Of a stretch of DNA of 64,000 nt, positions 1 to 11,786 are shown piece by piece. Location: NCBI GenBank assembly GCA_922989275.2, contig OV277861.1, positions 37,512,623 through 37,576,622 of the forward strand, written 5' to 3'. Each line of letters begins with the position of its first letter. Positions within the stretch are counted from its first letter, which is position 1. The position numbers and the translations under genes were made by a program. The notes under the pieces are model-generated. The model had not been told where the DNA came from. It saw only the letters and a list, made by a program, of their open reading frames with translations, and searched no databases. The stretch is from Gari tellinella. Lineage: Eukaryota; Mollusca; Bivalvia; Cardiida; Psammobiidae.

Positions 1-61
1 TTTATCGGTAAATCTTAGATTCAGAAAGCCTGTCACAGATTATTGATTTACATCGCAGATA

Positions 62-314
62 TACAGTGGGAAAACGTTATTCTTTCCCAATAAACGCGTT
101 TACGCTTAAACGTTTATTTCCAGGTCATACAGTTTGGAGCCTGAGCAGACGCTGGGTAACCCTGCGTCTGACTAGGCTCCAAACTGTTTGCACTCAGATA
201 AAAATGAATAGTCAGAATTGTAAAAAATCAATAGTTCTTTATTATATTTTGATGATTTACGTTTGCGTTACGATTGCGTTTCAACGTGAAAGAAATAACG
301 TATTCTCCCCTGTA
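62..314 (+). mobile_element. MITE family A
   Basis: Ends TACAGTGGGAAAACG and CTCCCCTGTA, TA-flanked, with AATAAACGCGTTTACGCT after the left end. The central hairpin (CAGTTTGGAGCC...GGCTCCAAACTG) is imperfect (TGAGCAG for TGATCAG). Family A is non-autonomous, about 250 bp, with Tc1/mariner-like TA target. Confidence 0.8.
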
Positions 315-454
315 ACTATTGAAAATATTCAGTCACTCAAGACTGGCGATCTAAAGAGAATCTTTTCACTTTGATGGTTTCATTGAGGCAGCAGCAAAAG
401 GTACTAAACGAACCGGACATCAGGTACATGTATCGCGAAATATATAACGATCGT

Positions 455-645
455 ATAAAGTGGAGAAGACGTCATTCTGTAACTTTCAAACGCAAACGAA
501 ACGCAAATAGATTGTTTGTTTGTAATTTCTTACGATTTACTATAATCTGAATGGTAAACAGATTGGACCCTGATCAGACGCCGTGCTACAATGGAAATAT
601 TGTTTTAGCGTAAGTGCCTTTATTTGGACAGAATAACGTTTATCG
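455..645 (-). mobile_element. MITE family A, degraded
   Basis: AAAGTGGAGAAGACG start, a CAAACGAAACGCAAA block, a partial core (TTGGACCCTGATCAGACGCCG) whose right arm is lost, then TTTTAGCGTAAG. Reverse orientation. Confidence 0.55.
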
Positions 646-1018
646 TGGAAAATAACGATCATTGATAGATATTTATCAAATTAATAAGACAACAAGACGA
701 CATTAGCAACCCCCAGGTCCAAATGGAAATGCATGTTAGATTCCAACATGACGAACACGATGGGATATCAAAATCAGTAACAAATATTCAAACTTCCACT
801 GAAACCACGACAATTTCAGAGGAATGGCACGAATGCTATTTATATGCAATTTATAAAAAAGGAGCTGAAATTAAGCATCCAATTAGAGACCTGTCAGCTT
901 ATTTATTTTTATTTTAATCAAACAGTTTGGGTTTGTCTCCGGAAGGTCAACATCACCATAATTGCGTGTACATGTATTGGGCAAATGGAAAAAATATTCT
1001 TGATAAACGCCTATAACT

Positions 1019-1870
1019 TGATTTCATGACAGCGTTCGATACTGTTCCCCAAGGTCGTATCATATACATGTATACCAACTTGATCCCTGGCATATCAGAA
1101 TGTAAAGTCTGCTTGGTCAAGTCTTTAGCAACAGGTATCAGAGAGTTAACATTATGAACAGTGTTTCAAACTGGACCTCTGTAGATAGTGGCATACCGCT
1201 AGGGAGTGTACTCGGTCCGAACCTTTTTTGCAATCTGCATTGTATATCAAAGAAATAACATACATGTATATGCAATCCCTGACGAATGCTACAGGGATAT
1301 TGTTCCATTCCACACAGATTCTTTCCTGCAATCGAGTGTGGGTGGTCTTTTGATATTCAAAATTATATCAATAACGTTCTCAAATAATGTAATTGTTTAT
1401 TACACCATTAACTGATATCAAAATGTTTCAGACTGTTCTAATTAGAAAAGGTTTTACGATTCATGTATTCTACACCATCTTGATCATTGTTGTGTAATTT
1501 GTAGTGTTTTACATGAACAGAAGCTTGTCCGGATTCAAAAAAGAGATGCAAGACGTAGTCATGACACATATATCGACACTCCTTCTTTAGTTTTATACGC
1601 ATATAACTAAATTGAATATTTCTTCAGATAGTGGCATTTCAAGACGCTGTACTCATATTCATAGGTTTCAATGGCTTAGCTCCAAACTATTTAAATTATA
1701 TATTTACACTTACGTCCAATATATTTTCATAACAGCGACTTAATATCTACTTCTCATTTTCAGTTATATTCTCCAAGACCGAAATCGGAATTGTTCAGGA
1801 AAACATTTTCTTATTCTGGTTCTGTAATTTGGAACACACTCTTCCTTTATGCCAGATTGATCGACGATTG
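1019..1870 (+). pseudogene. Non-LTR retrotransposon (LINE) reverse-transcriptase remnant
   Basis: Frame-broken fragments carry RT signatures: AFDTVPQGR near 1030-1060, then SNWTSVDSGIPLGSVLGPN near 1167-1225, the usual 'SG.PQGSVLGP' block of LINE RT. At 1780-1850 comes LYSPRPKSELFRKTFSYSG followed by VIWNTLP, typical of the extreme C-terminus. The YxDD region and most of the thumb are missing. It is dead, with no autonomous function expected. Clade is not resolved. Confidence 0.75.
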
Positions 1871-1966
1871 AGGCGCCTGAGCAAGCAGTATGGTATCTCG
1901 CCGACCAATCTCAATCGTCTCAATGTGCTTAAAATCTGAAGTCTTGCCTCTCTTTTTTACTTGTTG

Positions 1967-2206
1967 TACAGTAGAGAAAACGTTATTCTTTCTCAATAAA
2001 CGCGTTTACGCTAAATCTATTATTTCGAATGCAAACAGTTTGGAGCATGATCAGACGCCTGGTCACCCGGCGTCTGATCAGGCTCCAAACTGATTGCTGT
2101 CCAGGTAAGAATCAACATTTAGAAATGTCAAAAAGTTGTCTTTTTCTTCATTTTACTGTAATGCGCTTGCGTTTAAACACGAAAGAATAACGTTTTTTCC
2201 ACTGTA
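1967..2206 (+). mobile_element. MITE family A
   Basis: TACAGTAGAGAAAACG to CCACTGTA, with hairpin core ACAGTTTGGAGCATGATCAG and complement. The right TIR is slightly diverged (GTTTTTTCCACTG). Confidence 0.85.
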
Positions 2207-2957
2207 TATGTAGACCGAGACAAGCTGCCGCATATAGATTGAGGATTCTCATAGGTAGCTACACCGTTTGCAATTTATCAATTTTACTGTTTTGTTTACC
2301 TTGGGGAAGACCCTGATTAGTTTCTGCATTTTAGTGCAAACAACTGCTCTGGGTCTATGCCGATTGCAGTGTATTGTGTCTGGATTCTGCTAATCATTGT
2401 AAATATGTATTGAGGGCCTCGTGGAAGATTGGTCATGACCAAATCTGTTCCTCATTTAAAATAACGGTTTTATCATAATTATTAATATTCCGGGATTTTT
2501 AGCGAACCTGAATCCTAAAGCAATAAAAGTATGAAAATGATGTTCTTTTGACGTGACGCATATTTGTAACACACATTGTCAAGGAAAGCAAATTGCAAAT
2601 TCAAAGAAGAAAATTTTTTTTCTTCATAAAACAGAAGCTTACGATTGCTGGAGATATGTGTATGTAGACTGACGTGGTGTTGCAAACACATTAGACTAGC
2701 TACTCTAGTCTGATAAATATATTTTTTTTGAAATTGTATTCTGTTTTCAATACTTTGTCATTGTGCCTTATTTCTGCTACATAGTCCAGCACTAATTTAT
2801 CTATAATTCAGGCTAGGAAAAGACAATCCAGTATGAACCAAAGGGAAATAATGATAAACTATTATAGATACTGGCGCCAGTCTACAAACACATGTACACT
2901 TTAAAAAAGTGAATGTAGATATGGTCAAGATAGAAGCGTTAGTACATATAGTAGAAA

Positions 2958-3335
2958 TTGCAGTACAAGTGCAGGTTTAGCAGCAGTAGCATAAGTAATA
3001 GTATCAGCAATAGTAGACGTAATATCAGTAATATTAGAAGCAATAGTAGTACATGTAGTAAAAGAAGTAAAAGTAGTTCATGTCTATGTAGAAGTAGTAG
3101 TATTAGTATTTGGAATAGCAGACTTGTGGTAGTAGCAGTAGTAATAGCTAATGGAAGTGGTAATAGTAAAAATACAAATGAAGTAGTGGTCGTAATAATA
3201 GAAATAATAGCAGCAGTATGTGTAACAACATATGTAGTAGTAGTAAAGATTTTAGCAGCAGTTTCAGTTGCAGTGGAGGTAGAAGTAGTGCCAGTAATAG
3301 TAGTAGTAGAAGTAGTAGTAGTCGTTGTTAAAATT
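2958..3335. repeat. Imperfect (AGT)n trinucleotide array
   Basis: About 380 bp of AGT/GTA-rich imperfect trinucleotide repeats interrupted by CAG, AAT and CTA variants. Open frames on both strands are a by-product of the period-3 composition. Confidence 0.85.
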
Positions 3336-3504
3336 AATACATGTATAGAACAAGCTTAATTGTCTAGGAATAGAGAAGTACAAGGTTCCATATTTAACAA
3401 CTAGACGCCATACATTACAACTGAGCAATGCATCTATAGGAAGGATTATGGGAAACACATCATAACCTTTACCATACTGATATATTTTACATGTACTACA
3501 TAGG

Positions 3505-3625
3505 CTGATTCTTGTTTTGAAGACAGGTGAACACCTAAACAGGCTGAAAGTAAAGTAGCATGCGCATGTTTTACTCTCAAAATGCTTTAAACTACCATCT
3601 TCTAGAATATAGGATAAAGTTCTAC
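3505..3625. mobile_element. MITE family B, degraded
   Basis: Retains AGGCTGAAAGTAAAGTAGCA and a partial complement TGCTTTAAACTACCATCTTC; outer TTAACCC ends not recognisable. Confidence 0.5.
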
Positions 3626-3716
3626 TGTCTACTGTCTACTGTGTAAAAGGGAAATTTTGTTTTCAGTGGATTGACTTGATCAAATGCGTAAAAATTAATA
3701 TCTATGGAGTACAGGG

Positions 3717-3969
3717 TTTAAACCCTTTAACACTCAATGACGCCTTAAAACGCGTTTGCAAACGATTTAGGTCCTGATCAGACGCCGCGTAATTACGCGG
3801 CGTCTAATCAGGACCCAAACTGTTTGACCCTTGTTTCGAAATTTCGTCTATCATATTGCCTTAAATCTAACTTTAGAAGGTGTCTTGCAGACAACAATAC
3901 TGAAGCAGCCGACAATAAAGCGGTGAAGGGGTAAAACTCTCCCGAATAATTTGATCATGAAAGGGTTAA
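3717..3969. mobile_element. MITE family E (TTAA type)
   Basis: Left TTTAAACCCTTTAACACTCA, right AAGGGTTAAC. Core TTAGGTCCTGATCAGACGCC around CGCGTAATTACGCG, then ACCCAAACTGTTTG. Contains the GTCTGCTT-like block (rev.) seen in other E copies. TTAA flanks suggest a piggyBac-like mobilising transposase. Confidence 0.75.
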
Positions 3970-3976
3970 CATCACA

Positions 3977-4228
3977 TTAACTCATTGAGCCCTAGTGACG
4001 CATATATGCGCCCTTCACCAAAAGTGTACATAAGAAGAGTACACTTGTTCTATGCAAGCAGTGAAGTCCCTGATCAGAGGGCTCCTGCAAGAACCCTCTA
4101 ATCAGAGACTTCACTGTTTGTCATTTAGCAATTTATTATAAAAAAAAACCCCCAAATAATCTAAAATAGGCTAGTCTTTATTGAAAACTGGAATCGTCCA
4201 TTGGAAGTTTCAGGGGATAATGAGTTAA
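3977..4228 (-). mobile_element. MITE family D (TTAA type)
   Basis: TTAACTCATTGAGCCC to GGGATAATGAGTTAA, with core CAGTGAAGTCCCTGATCAGA/GGGCTCC and complement. TTAA present at both ends. Confidence 0.85.
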
Positions 4229-4574
4229 TACAAATAGGCATGACATGGACAAAACATTTGTACTTATGACCTCACTTTTCAATATTATTTGCAGAAAAAA
4301 TACTTTACTAAACTTTTGACCTGTATGTCAAGTTCTTGAAACATATTGAATATCTGTAGACAGTCGGCGTAAAGTGGAGAATATTCAGGCTGATGTTAGT
4401 TTTACCCAATAAACGTGTTAATGGTAAATGGTAATTTCCACAGCAAGTTTTAAGGTACTTCGCATACGGAAGTCACCCTTCCGGGCGAGCGGAAATGCGT
4501 CTTGACGGCATAGACTTTTTCAGCACGTACAGAAGTTTATATAAAGGAAATGTTGATACGATGTAATGTAGTGT

Positions 4575-4915
4575 AGTTCTACATAGCTCAGTCTGTAGAG
4601 TGATTGACTATCAATTCAAAGGCCATAGGTTCGATTCCCATACGATCCAAAAAAATTTTTTAAATGAAGCGTCCGATTTATTTATTGACTTGTCCATCCA
4701 TAACGGAGTATTCAAGGGACATGTTATGTTTAGTCTTCGTTGATTAGAATTAGTGATGTTATATACGGTCCAATTATATGTCCACTTACATGTACGTTTT
4801 AGTTCAGTGCATAACGGGCTTCTGGGGTCTTCCTCCACCTATAATTAGCTGGACGTCGCGATATGACTGAAATATTGTTAAAAGCGACGTAAATTCATAA
4901 CAAATCAAATCAAAT
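4575..4915 (+). mobile_element. tRNA-derived SINE, full length
   Basis: tRNA-like head with A box TAGCTCAGTCTGTAGAG and B box GGTTCGATTCCC. It ends in the conserved tail TCTTCCTCCACCTATAATTA, GCTGGACGTCGCGATATGAC, AAAGCGACGTAAA, and an A-rich AAATCAAATCAAATC terminus. The tail matches the SINE at 11787-12062 but the tRNA head differs. Probably a V/Meta-type mollusc SINE; subfamily untested. Confidence 0.8.
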
Positions 4916-4919
4916 CGAA

Positions 4920-5247
4920 CTATAAAGCCACACATGGAAGCTTTTCAAGATCGATATTGCCCATTATTATGTTTAAACAATATAATTAACCTTGAATGCA
5001 AGTCCATGAATAAATAGTAATGCATTTTAATGACAGAATTTCAATTTTAAGGTAGGTAATTGTATTTCAACTTCTTTCCCATATTTAAATGAGAAAAACT
5101 GATTTTACAACAAATCCTGACTGTAATATTTTCTAATTTTTTCTGACCAACTAATTCATTAACCATACATTAATTTGAATAAAATGAACAGAAATATACA
5201 TTGAATGAGTCAGTTGTTTTGTAGTTCAATATTCTAGCATTTTGCAA
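4920..5247. other. AT-rich stretch, nothing recognised
   Basis: No coding potential or repeat signature seen. Confidence 0.5.
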
Positions 5248-5531
5248 AATTTAAATAGCCGATAACATCTTTCTGAACACCTTTAGTCAAAATGTTTTTA
5301 GCTTTTCTTGAAATGGATGTTGTGGGCTACTTATTGGGCGATACTTATAGTCATTAGCTTTATTTATTTTTGAGAACACATCTATCTTCAATTTAAATAG
5401 CCGATAACATCTTTCTGAACACCTTTATTCAAAATGTTTTTAGCTTTTCTTGAAATGGATGTTGTGGGCTACTTATTGGGCGATACTTATAGTCATTAGC
5501 TTTATTTATTTTTGAGAACAAAAATATCTTC
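5248..5531. repeat. 142-bp direct tandem duplication
   Basis: Two nearly identical units starting AATTTAAATAGCCGATAACA (5248 and 5390), differing at a few positions. A recent local duplication without coding content. Confidence 0.9.
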
Positions 5532-5689
5532 AAAGTTCCAGGTTTTTGTCAGAAAAAGAGACCTTAACGACAAACCACACGATAAATTATGCCTATATTT
5601 TCACACATTGTTTCTTAGGCTATTATCATTCTTCAAGAAAAATTTCATAACACTTTGTATGGAAACTAAGCGCACCCGCGAAATACCTT

Positions 5690-5818
5690 AAGACAGACCA
5701 GCCGTTAAATAATCTCTTTGTCACTTAGATTAAAATGAACAGTCAGAATTGTCAAAAAGTAATATTTTTGCTTTTCGTTTGAATTTAAACGGGACCGATA
5801 ACGTCCTATGCACTGTAA
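5690..5818 (+). mobile_element. MITE family A, right-half fragment
   Basis: TTAGATTAAAATGAACAGTC, then AGAATTGTCAAAAAGT, TTAAACGGGA and a decayed GCACTGTA end. Confidence 0.5.
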
Positions 5819-6243
5819 GAAGTATCCATGAAAGTACAGCAAAATATGTCAAGTGAGGGAATATTGAGTTTTAAATAAAGCTTATAGTTTAATGTAAGCT
5901 AGAAATTACTGACTGAGAAATCTCCTCTGACATTTGTTTTGAGAGATATACTAGTAATCAGGGATTTCATAAAATAACTGGGACAATTAAGGGTTGCACG
6001 CAAGTCTTTGCAAATTCAGGGACTTCTTGAAATCTCTATATGTACTTGTTTTGGGGTTTTCATGAAACCAAAATAATAAAGAATTTTTACACACACTCTC
6101 TGACCAAAAGAACAACAACAATATAAAATTATGTAAGTGCGGTTTGGAAAATAATGAAAAATGAAACAGAAATAGAGTATAATATTTATTCAAACTTTAC
6201 TATGACCCGTTCTTAAGTCTAAACAAAATTTAGAAATGAATAT

Positions 6244-6420
6244 TGACGCGGCGTCTGATCAGGATACAAACTGTTTGACACTCGTTTTTAAGTTTGTCAG
6301 TCATACTTTCTTATTTCCTAACTTTGAAACAAAATTACAGACAACATAATTGAAGCAGACGACAATGAAACGGTGAATGGGTACAAATCTCCCGAATAAG
6401 TTGATCATAAAAGGGTTATA
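6244..6420. mobile_element. MITE family E, right-half fragment
   Basis: GACGCGGCGTCTGATCAGGA, CAAACTGTTTGACACTCG, GCAGACGACAATGAAACGG and AAAGGGTTA. The left half is missing. Confidence 0.6.
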
Positions 6421-7410
6421 CATGTACCAGGAAGAGGTTATTATTTACCGTTTGATCGAAATGAAAACGCAATGCACTATACTGTAACAAATGACAAGCT
6501 CTTGAAAATAATGACGGTTCCTGTTACAATGAAGATAAAAACATACCAAATAAAGGAATGAAAATGGTATAAACTCTCTCAAATTGCTGTTATTGAATAT
6601 TGCTACATCTGCGGGTCTTTCTCAAAGATAACCATATCCAAATACATGTCCCCAGAGACTTTCGTACATAGTCGTGATTCAGGGGCTTAATTGTCATAAG
6701 AGATGTCTCTTTTTTGTCAAATGGGATGTCTCTTTTTATTTGACCCCAGAAATCTCCTACGTTGTGGTTCCCTTTTTTAGTTTAGAATATAACATAAATT
6801 CAAAATATATGAATGTATCAAAGGAAGAGACAATAGAAAAAGTGATAACTATGAGGAATCCTTTAGTATGTTGTTTTGTTGAGATCTACTTGTATGTTTT
6901 AAACTAAAAATGGACTCGATACAATTCATGTCGATCTAGTGTGTTTGACTTTTAAAAGTACACTTCATACACTGTACATGTATGTCTCCGTTTCTACAAC
7001 GTATACAAAAACAAGTCACCTTACGGCAATGTCATTGGTCCTCCTGAGGATATACATGTATTGGTACCCGGACTAAAGTATTCGTGCCGAATATAACTGC
7101 AGTCGGGCCAATAACATCTGAAGGCAAGTTCTTATTGTCGTGGTGTTACTGTATAGTAGTGAAATGCTTTGTTGTTGTTTTTCTATCTAATATCGATACA
7201 AATAACAAAATCTGAAGAAAAAATATCTATCTATTTTTACCGACAACTCGATCGCTGTTTGACAGACATTTAATTCATTGGAAATACAGCAATCAAATAA
7301 ACCTATCGCAAATCATTTAATCTCTACTCTGCTATATGATGTTTCCACACATTATTCACGGAACTCGTTTTAAATAGAAAGTAAGCCAATCAAGAAAATA
7401 GTATCGGTAT
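6421..7410. other. No recognised feature
   Basis: AT-rich non-coding sequence with TACATGTA at 6974-6981 and 7053-7060. Short open frames lack similarity to anything I recognise. Confidence 0.5.
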
Positions 7411-7416
7411 TTGCAA

Positions 7417-7483
7417 ATGGTTTGGATGCAGTTCAGACGCCTAGTTTCTCGGGATCTGATCTGCATCCAAACCGTTTGCATTC
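7417..7483. repeat. Isolated hairpin core
   Basis: GCAAATGGTTTGGATGCAGT and its complement (GCATCCAAACCGTTTGC) around TCAGACGCC. It is the shared MITE core without recognisable family termini. Confidence 0.6.
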
Positions 7484-7659
7484 GCCAATCAAATTGTGAT
7501 ACGCAGGATTAAGGTTAAGATCGAAGCGGTATACTGGAGAGCGACATTAATTAAAACATTCAATATTCTACCCATGCAGAGGGTGAAAGGTCGACTCTAG
7601 CGCATGATTGCCTGATGTGTCGAAGCTTAGCAGGCAACAGAGCCAGGAACACAGAATGT

Positions 7660-7960
7660 CCGTGAGATTAACACGTTTGCATTAAGTGATGTATGCATGA
7701 GCTCAACATTCGTTTTAACGATACATATATGTAAAATGTATTCATACGGCAGTAACTTGGGGATTTTAAACGCAAAATGATCGCAAACGCAAAGCAATAA
7801 CATGTACATATCTTTTGAACATTCTGGTGATTTACGTTTTGTATAAAGGGAAAGCAGTTTGAAATCTGAACAGACGCCGGGTTACTGGGTTGCAGCGCAA
7901 ATAATAGATTTAGCACGTTTATAGGGAAAGACTTACTTCTTCTCTTCTGTAACATGCACT
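7660..7960 (-). mobile_element. MITE family A, rearranged fragments
   Basis: AACGCAAA blocks, AGTTTGAAATCTGAACAGAC, TTTAGCACGTTTATAGGGAA: scrambled or heavily decayed family A parts. Confidence 0.4.
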
Positions 7961-8038
7961 TTTCTCCATGACAAAAACTGTCTCTGCTTTCACAATCGAT
8001 CTGTAGGTATGTAAAAGAAAAGTATTCAGCTTGAAAAT

Positions 8039-8530
8039 ATGTTCTATATCAAAGACTTAATAACTCTCGTCGTGCAATTAGCAGTAATCTGCCTGTTTTT
8101 ATTTTGCTGCTTCTCTCCCGCGACCTCTCTGTTTGCCTATATAATTATGTTCCTGTCCGTTCATGTGTCTGTCTGTCTGTCTTTCTCTCATATATATTGT
8201 TCGTTCTCATACTGTTTGATATAGAAACTATAAAACAAGCATTTCTTTTCTGTAATATATAGACATATATGTACACCTTTTCCAAACCCCACTCTGTCGC
8301 TTTCTCTATTTCTTTGTAGTTCTATTACTCTGGTTCTGTCTCTCTGTCCCTGTTTCTTTATCTGTCGCTTTGCCTGCCTGTCTGTCTGTATTTCTGTGTG
8401 TGTCTTTCTAATTGTGTTTGTCTTTCTGTCTGAATCTGTTTGTATGTTTATCTGTGACCCTGTCTCTGTTGTGTATGTCTGTATCTGTCTCCGTCTCTAT
8501 TCTCGTTCCTGTCTCTCCGGGCGCATAAAT
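8039..8530. repeat. Pyrimidine-rich (CTGT/CTTT) low-complexity tract
   Basis: Imperfect TCTGTCTGTC-type repeats with strong strand asymmetry. Open frames in it are compositional. Confidence 0.7.
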
Positions 8531-8954
8531 ACTTGTGTGGTCCAACTTGTGTGAACGTCATTAACCTTGCCATTTCTTATGACATAAGCATGACCACACG
8601 TGGGAAAAGGGTTAGGGTTAGTTTCTAGACCATTCTTTTCGAAAGTGACAAAAGATTATGTTCTATGTGGCTAGCCAAGCAAATAAATCAAAGGAAATAG
8701 CCGCATAAGACACATGTTGTGAGTTCGTTCATCTTTGCCCCTCTGTCTCTTCAGATGTCTCTCTATAAATAGGTTCCCCTCTTAGTGGCATCTATGTTGT
8801 TTGTCACCACAAAAACCTCATAGAAACAACTCCAGAACTGCCATAAGTTGATCATAAAAATCCTAAGATTTCAAATTTTCATTTTTTAGACGAAATTTTA
8901 CATATCGTACCTTTACCCCATAGTCTGTTTCATGTTCCGAAGACACATGACTGC

Positions 8955-9025
8955 TTAAAACAGGTTGAAAGTAAAGCAGAATGCGCCTTAATGCGCATTC
9001 TGCTTTACTTTCAGCCTGTTTTAAG
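8955..9025. mobile_element. MITE family B core
   Basis: TTAAAACAGGTTGAAAGTAA, AGCAGAATGCGCC and near-perfect complement ending CAGCCTGTTTTAA. Outer arms decayed. Confidence 0.7.
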
Positions 9026-9144
9026 CTACCATCTGCTAGAATAAAAATCCGAAGACTTAGGAAAAATCCGGAGAAATGGAAGCCTGCAACTCTAATGAAT
9101 ACTCTTTGAAGGTATAATCCTTTCATGGTCAATTTACCGGGAGG

Positions 9145-9352
9145 TTTTTACTGTGCCCCTTCACCGCCATAGTGTTGTCTGCTTCAATATTGTTGTCTGC
9201 AATATCGTTTCAAAGTTAGATTTCAGGCAGTATAACTGACTTAATTTGAAAACAAGTGGCAAACAATTTTACGCGGCGTCTGATCTGGATCAAAACTGTT
9301 CGCAAATGCGCTTTATGACGTCATTGAGAGAGGAATAGTTAAATTAAGGCAT
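9145..9352. mobile_element. MITE family E, partly deleted
   Basis: CCCCTTCACCGCCATAGTG, TTGTCTGCTTCAATATTG, a shortened core (AACAATTTTACGCGGCGTCT), then ATGACGTCATTGAGAGAGG and TTAA. Deletion has removed the left arm of the hairpin. Confidence 0.65.
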
Positions 9353-9595
9353 CATTAAACGGTAAGCAATTTAGGCATTGTGTCTTCTAAAGTGGACACA
9401 GGCAAACAATGTAGATTCTAATGAGATACCGCGATCTGCATTTTTTGCCATGTCATATGAATTATTTATTTCTATATGGTCAAACACTGCAGTGCCTTAA
9501 GATCACCCTTGTATATCTACAAAATGGAATCTTCAAGCAAGTATATAGCTGAGTGAAAAATCATTGAAATATCCAGGCATAAATGATTAAAGGGT

Positions 9596-9846
9596 TACAG
9601 TGGAGAAAACGTTATTATTTCCCACTAAACGCGTTCACGCTAAAACTGTTATTTCCAATGCAAACAGTTTGGAGCCAGATCAGACGCCGAGTAACCCGGC
9701 GTCTGATCAGGCTCCAAACTGTTTGCAATCTAGATTAAAATCAATAGTCAGACTTATCAAAAAGTTGTCGTTTTCTCCATTTTAGGGCAATGCGTTTGCG
9801 TTTCTTTTGCGTTTAAACGGGAAAGAATAACTGTTTCTCCACTGTA
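9596..9846 (+). mobile_element. MITE family A, well preserved
   Basis: TACAGTGGAGAAAACG to TTTCTCCACTGTA. The core is a near-perfect palindrome, CAAACAGTTTGGAGCC...GGCTCCAAACTGTTTG, centred on GAGTAACCC. TA on both sides. Confidence 0.92.
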
Positions 9847-10700
9847 GCAATCCTCTATTTCATAGGCTTCACTGAAACAAGCAACTCTGTATTATGCCTG
9901 TGTGCAGTTTTCTATACTAAAGATTTATGACATAATTGATTTCTGTTCCAGTCTTTTATATAGAATTAGTTCAAATATCAGCCTTTTATCTATGCCAGAA
10001 ATGTTATGAAACGTGTGGCAGCAATACCATATGGGTTTCCGGACTCTTGCTCTGTTGTTAATTGATTGATGGCTACTAGCACAATCATCCCTTTAAAAAG
10101 TGTACATGTTCTCACAGCGTAGGTCTTTTAGCGCCGATATGTTTTTCTGTTCGATCAGGTCGGACAGAGTTCAGTTACTAGACTGACTAGAGTAGTGTAT
10201 AGCACAAGGCCCCGACACGATTGCTTTTTGAGAAAAACAAATCGTCAGAAGTTATATATCGAGACGAGGTGTACAACATATTGTCAGTATCTTTTCACCC
10301 TATCTCGACAAAACTGGGCATATCATGAATAAATATTGATGAAACGACAATTTTGTTGCATTTTTGTCTAGCATTTATAATTTACTCTTCCTTAAAAACA
10401 TAACTGAAAACCTCCTGTAAGCATGCACTTTCAACAGTAATTGCGTCTACTCACTGAAATCACCGATGTTTTGAAAACAGGACAGGGGTTCGTTCATAGC
10501 CCACACAGCATTGACCACTTCTGTACGCTTGTTTAATACCAAGCTTGACAGTCATACAGTCCCATAGATACAAATGTATCCTTTTTTGACACCGATAAAG
10601 CTGATTTATACTCAAACAACAATACCAACAACACATTCGCATGTTTTCATCGGTAGTAAGTAAGGCTATTCTTGTACATGTAAGCTTTTTTGGAACCGGC
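9847..10700. other. No recognised gene; one short shared repeat
   Basis: Only 10200-10255 (CCCCGACACGATTGCTTTTT) is recognisable; it recurs in the foldback at 25041-25104. Confidence 0.5.
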
Positions 10701-10709
10701 CCTGTGGTG

Positions 10710-10939
10710 TATAGTGGAGAAGACTTGATATTCTATAACTTTTAAACGCAAACGAAACGCAATCGCAGTACAATAACATGAAGAAAATAAATAATAATTG
10801 GAACGTTAGGACTATGGTTTTAATATGAGCAGCAAACAGTTTGTTTGAAGCCTGATCACACGCCGGTTTTCCAGGTGTCTGGTCTGGCCTCAAACTATTT
10901 GCAATGAAAGATTTGTTGTAGCATGAACGCGTTTATTGG
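10710..10939 (-). mobile_element. MITE family A, truncated at the next copy
   Basis: TATAGTGGAGAAGACTTG, CAAACGAAACGCAATCGC, a decayed core, then AACGCGTTTATTGG. The right TIR is lost exactly where the next family A copy begins. Confidence 0.7.
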
Positions 10940-11500
10940 TACAGTGGAGAAAACGTTATTCTTTCCCATTTAAACTCAAACGAAACGCAAACGCATTGCA
11001 ATAAAACGTTGAAGGTGACAAATTGTTGATAAATCTGTTTGCATTGCAAAAACCAGTTGTATATGTTAATTTTTATGCTGTCCCCCAAATAAAAATGGAA
11101 AATAAAAATCCTTTGTAATCAAGGTGATTACGAATATGAAGATCCTATTTAAATACTGTATCTTTGTCCCAAATTTGACTTTTCCTAATAGCTAAGTTAC
11201 TCTTTTTCTTTCTTTTTTCCGTTGGTTTGGTTTTGCGCCTTTCGCTCACCCCCCACCCCTCCTCCCATTTACTTTACTTGTTGTTATTGCTGTATCAAAT
11301 TAGGAGCTAACGCTCCAGATATCAAACCACATTACCACTGTCTTTGAAAAATGTCAACCTTTTACATGAAACTATTGATATGTATTTGTTCACATGTTTT
11401 TACAAAATATTTGTAAACTGTGAGAAATAAAAGAATGTTCTGTAATGTTAATGTAGCGTAAACGCGTTTATTGGGAAAGAATAACGTTTTCTCCACTGTA
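10940..11500 (-). mobile_element. MITE family A split by an inserted segment
   Basis: Left part 10940-11050 (TACAGTGGAGAAAACG) and right part 11452-11500 (GCGTAAACGCGTTTATTGGG, CTCCACTGTA) flank about 400 bp of unrelated sequence. That insert (TTTTGCGCCTTTCGCTCACC, GGAGCTAACGCTCC, AATAAAAGAATG) resembles a retroelement 3' end, which I cannot classify. Confidence 0.6.
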
Positions 11501-11786
11501 GAAAGAATAACGTATTTTCCACTGTTCTTACATAGGTACAGTCACGGCTCATTACATGTACATGGAAGAATACTTTTTTCCTTAGTTAATCGTTTGTGTT
11601 CAAACAATGATTCGCTTTACAAACATAGTGGAACCAGATCAGACTCCAAGCGGTTTGCTATTCGGTTAAAACCTACTCATAAACATTTTTAATAATATGC
11701 CAGATCCTACATTTAATTGTTTTGTATTTGCTTTTTTTTCGTTTATATATCGTTGTTACGTGTTTAGATGTCTGACAAACATTTGC

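Noticed and set aside
2958..3359. 133-codon Ser/Val-rich open frame
   Set aside because: Produced by the AGT trinucleotide array; no start context, splice sites or domain.
4575..4650. Functional tRNA gene on the plus strand
   Set aside because: A and B boxes present but no complete cloverleaf; followed by the conserved SINE tail.
8039..8224. 61-codon hydrophobic Cys-rich open frame
   Set aside because: Lies in a pyrimidine-rich low-complexity tract with no further coding evidence.
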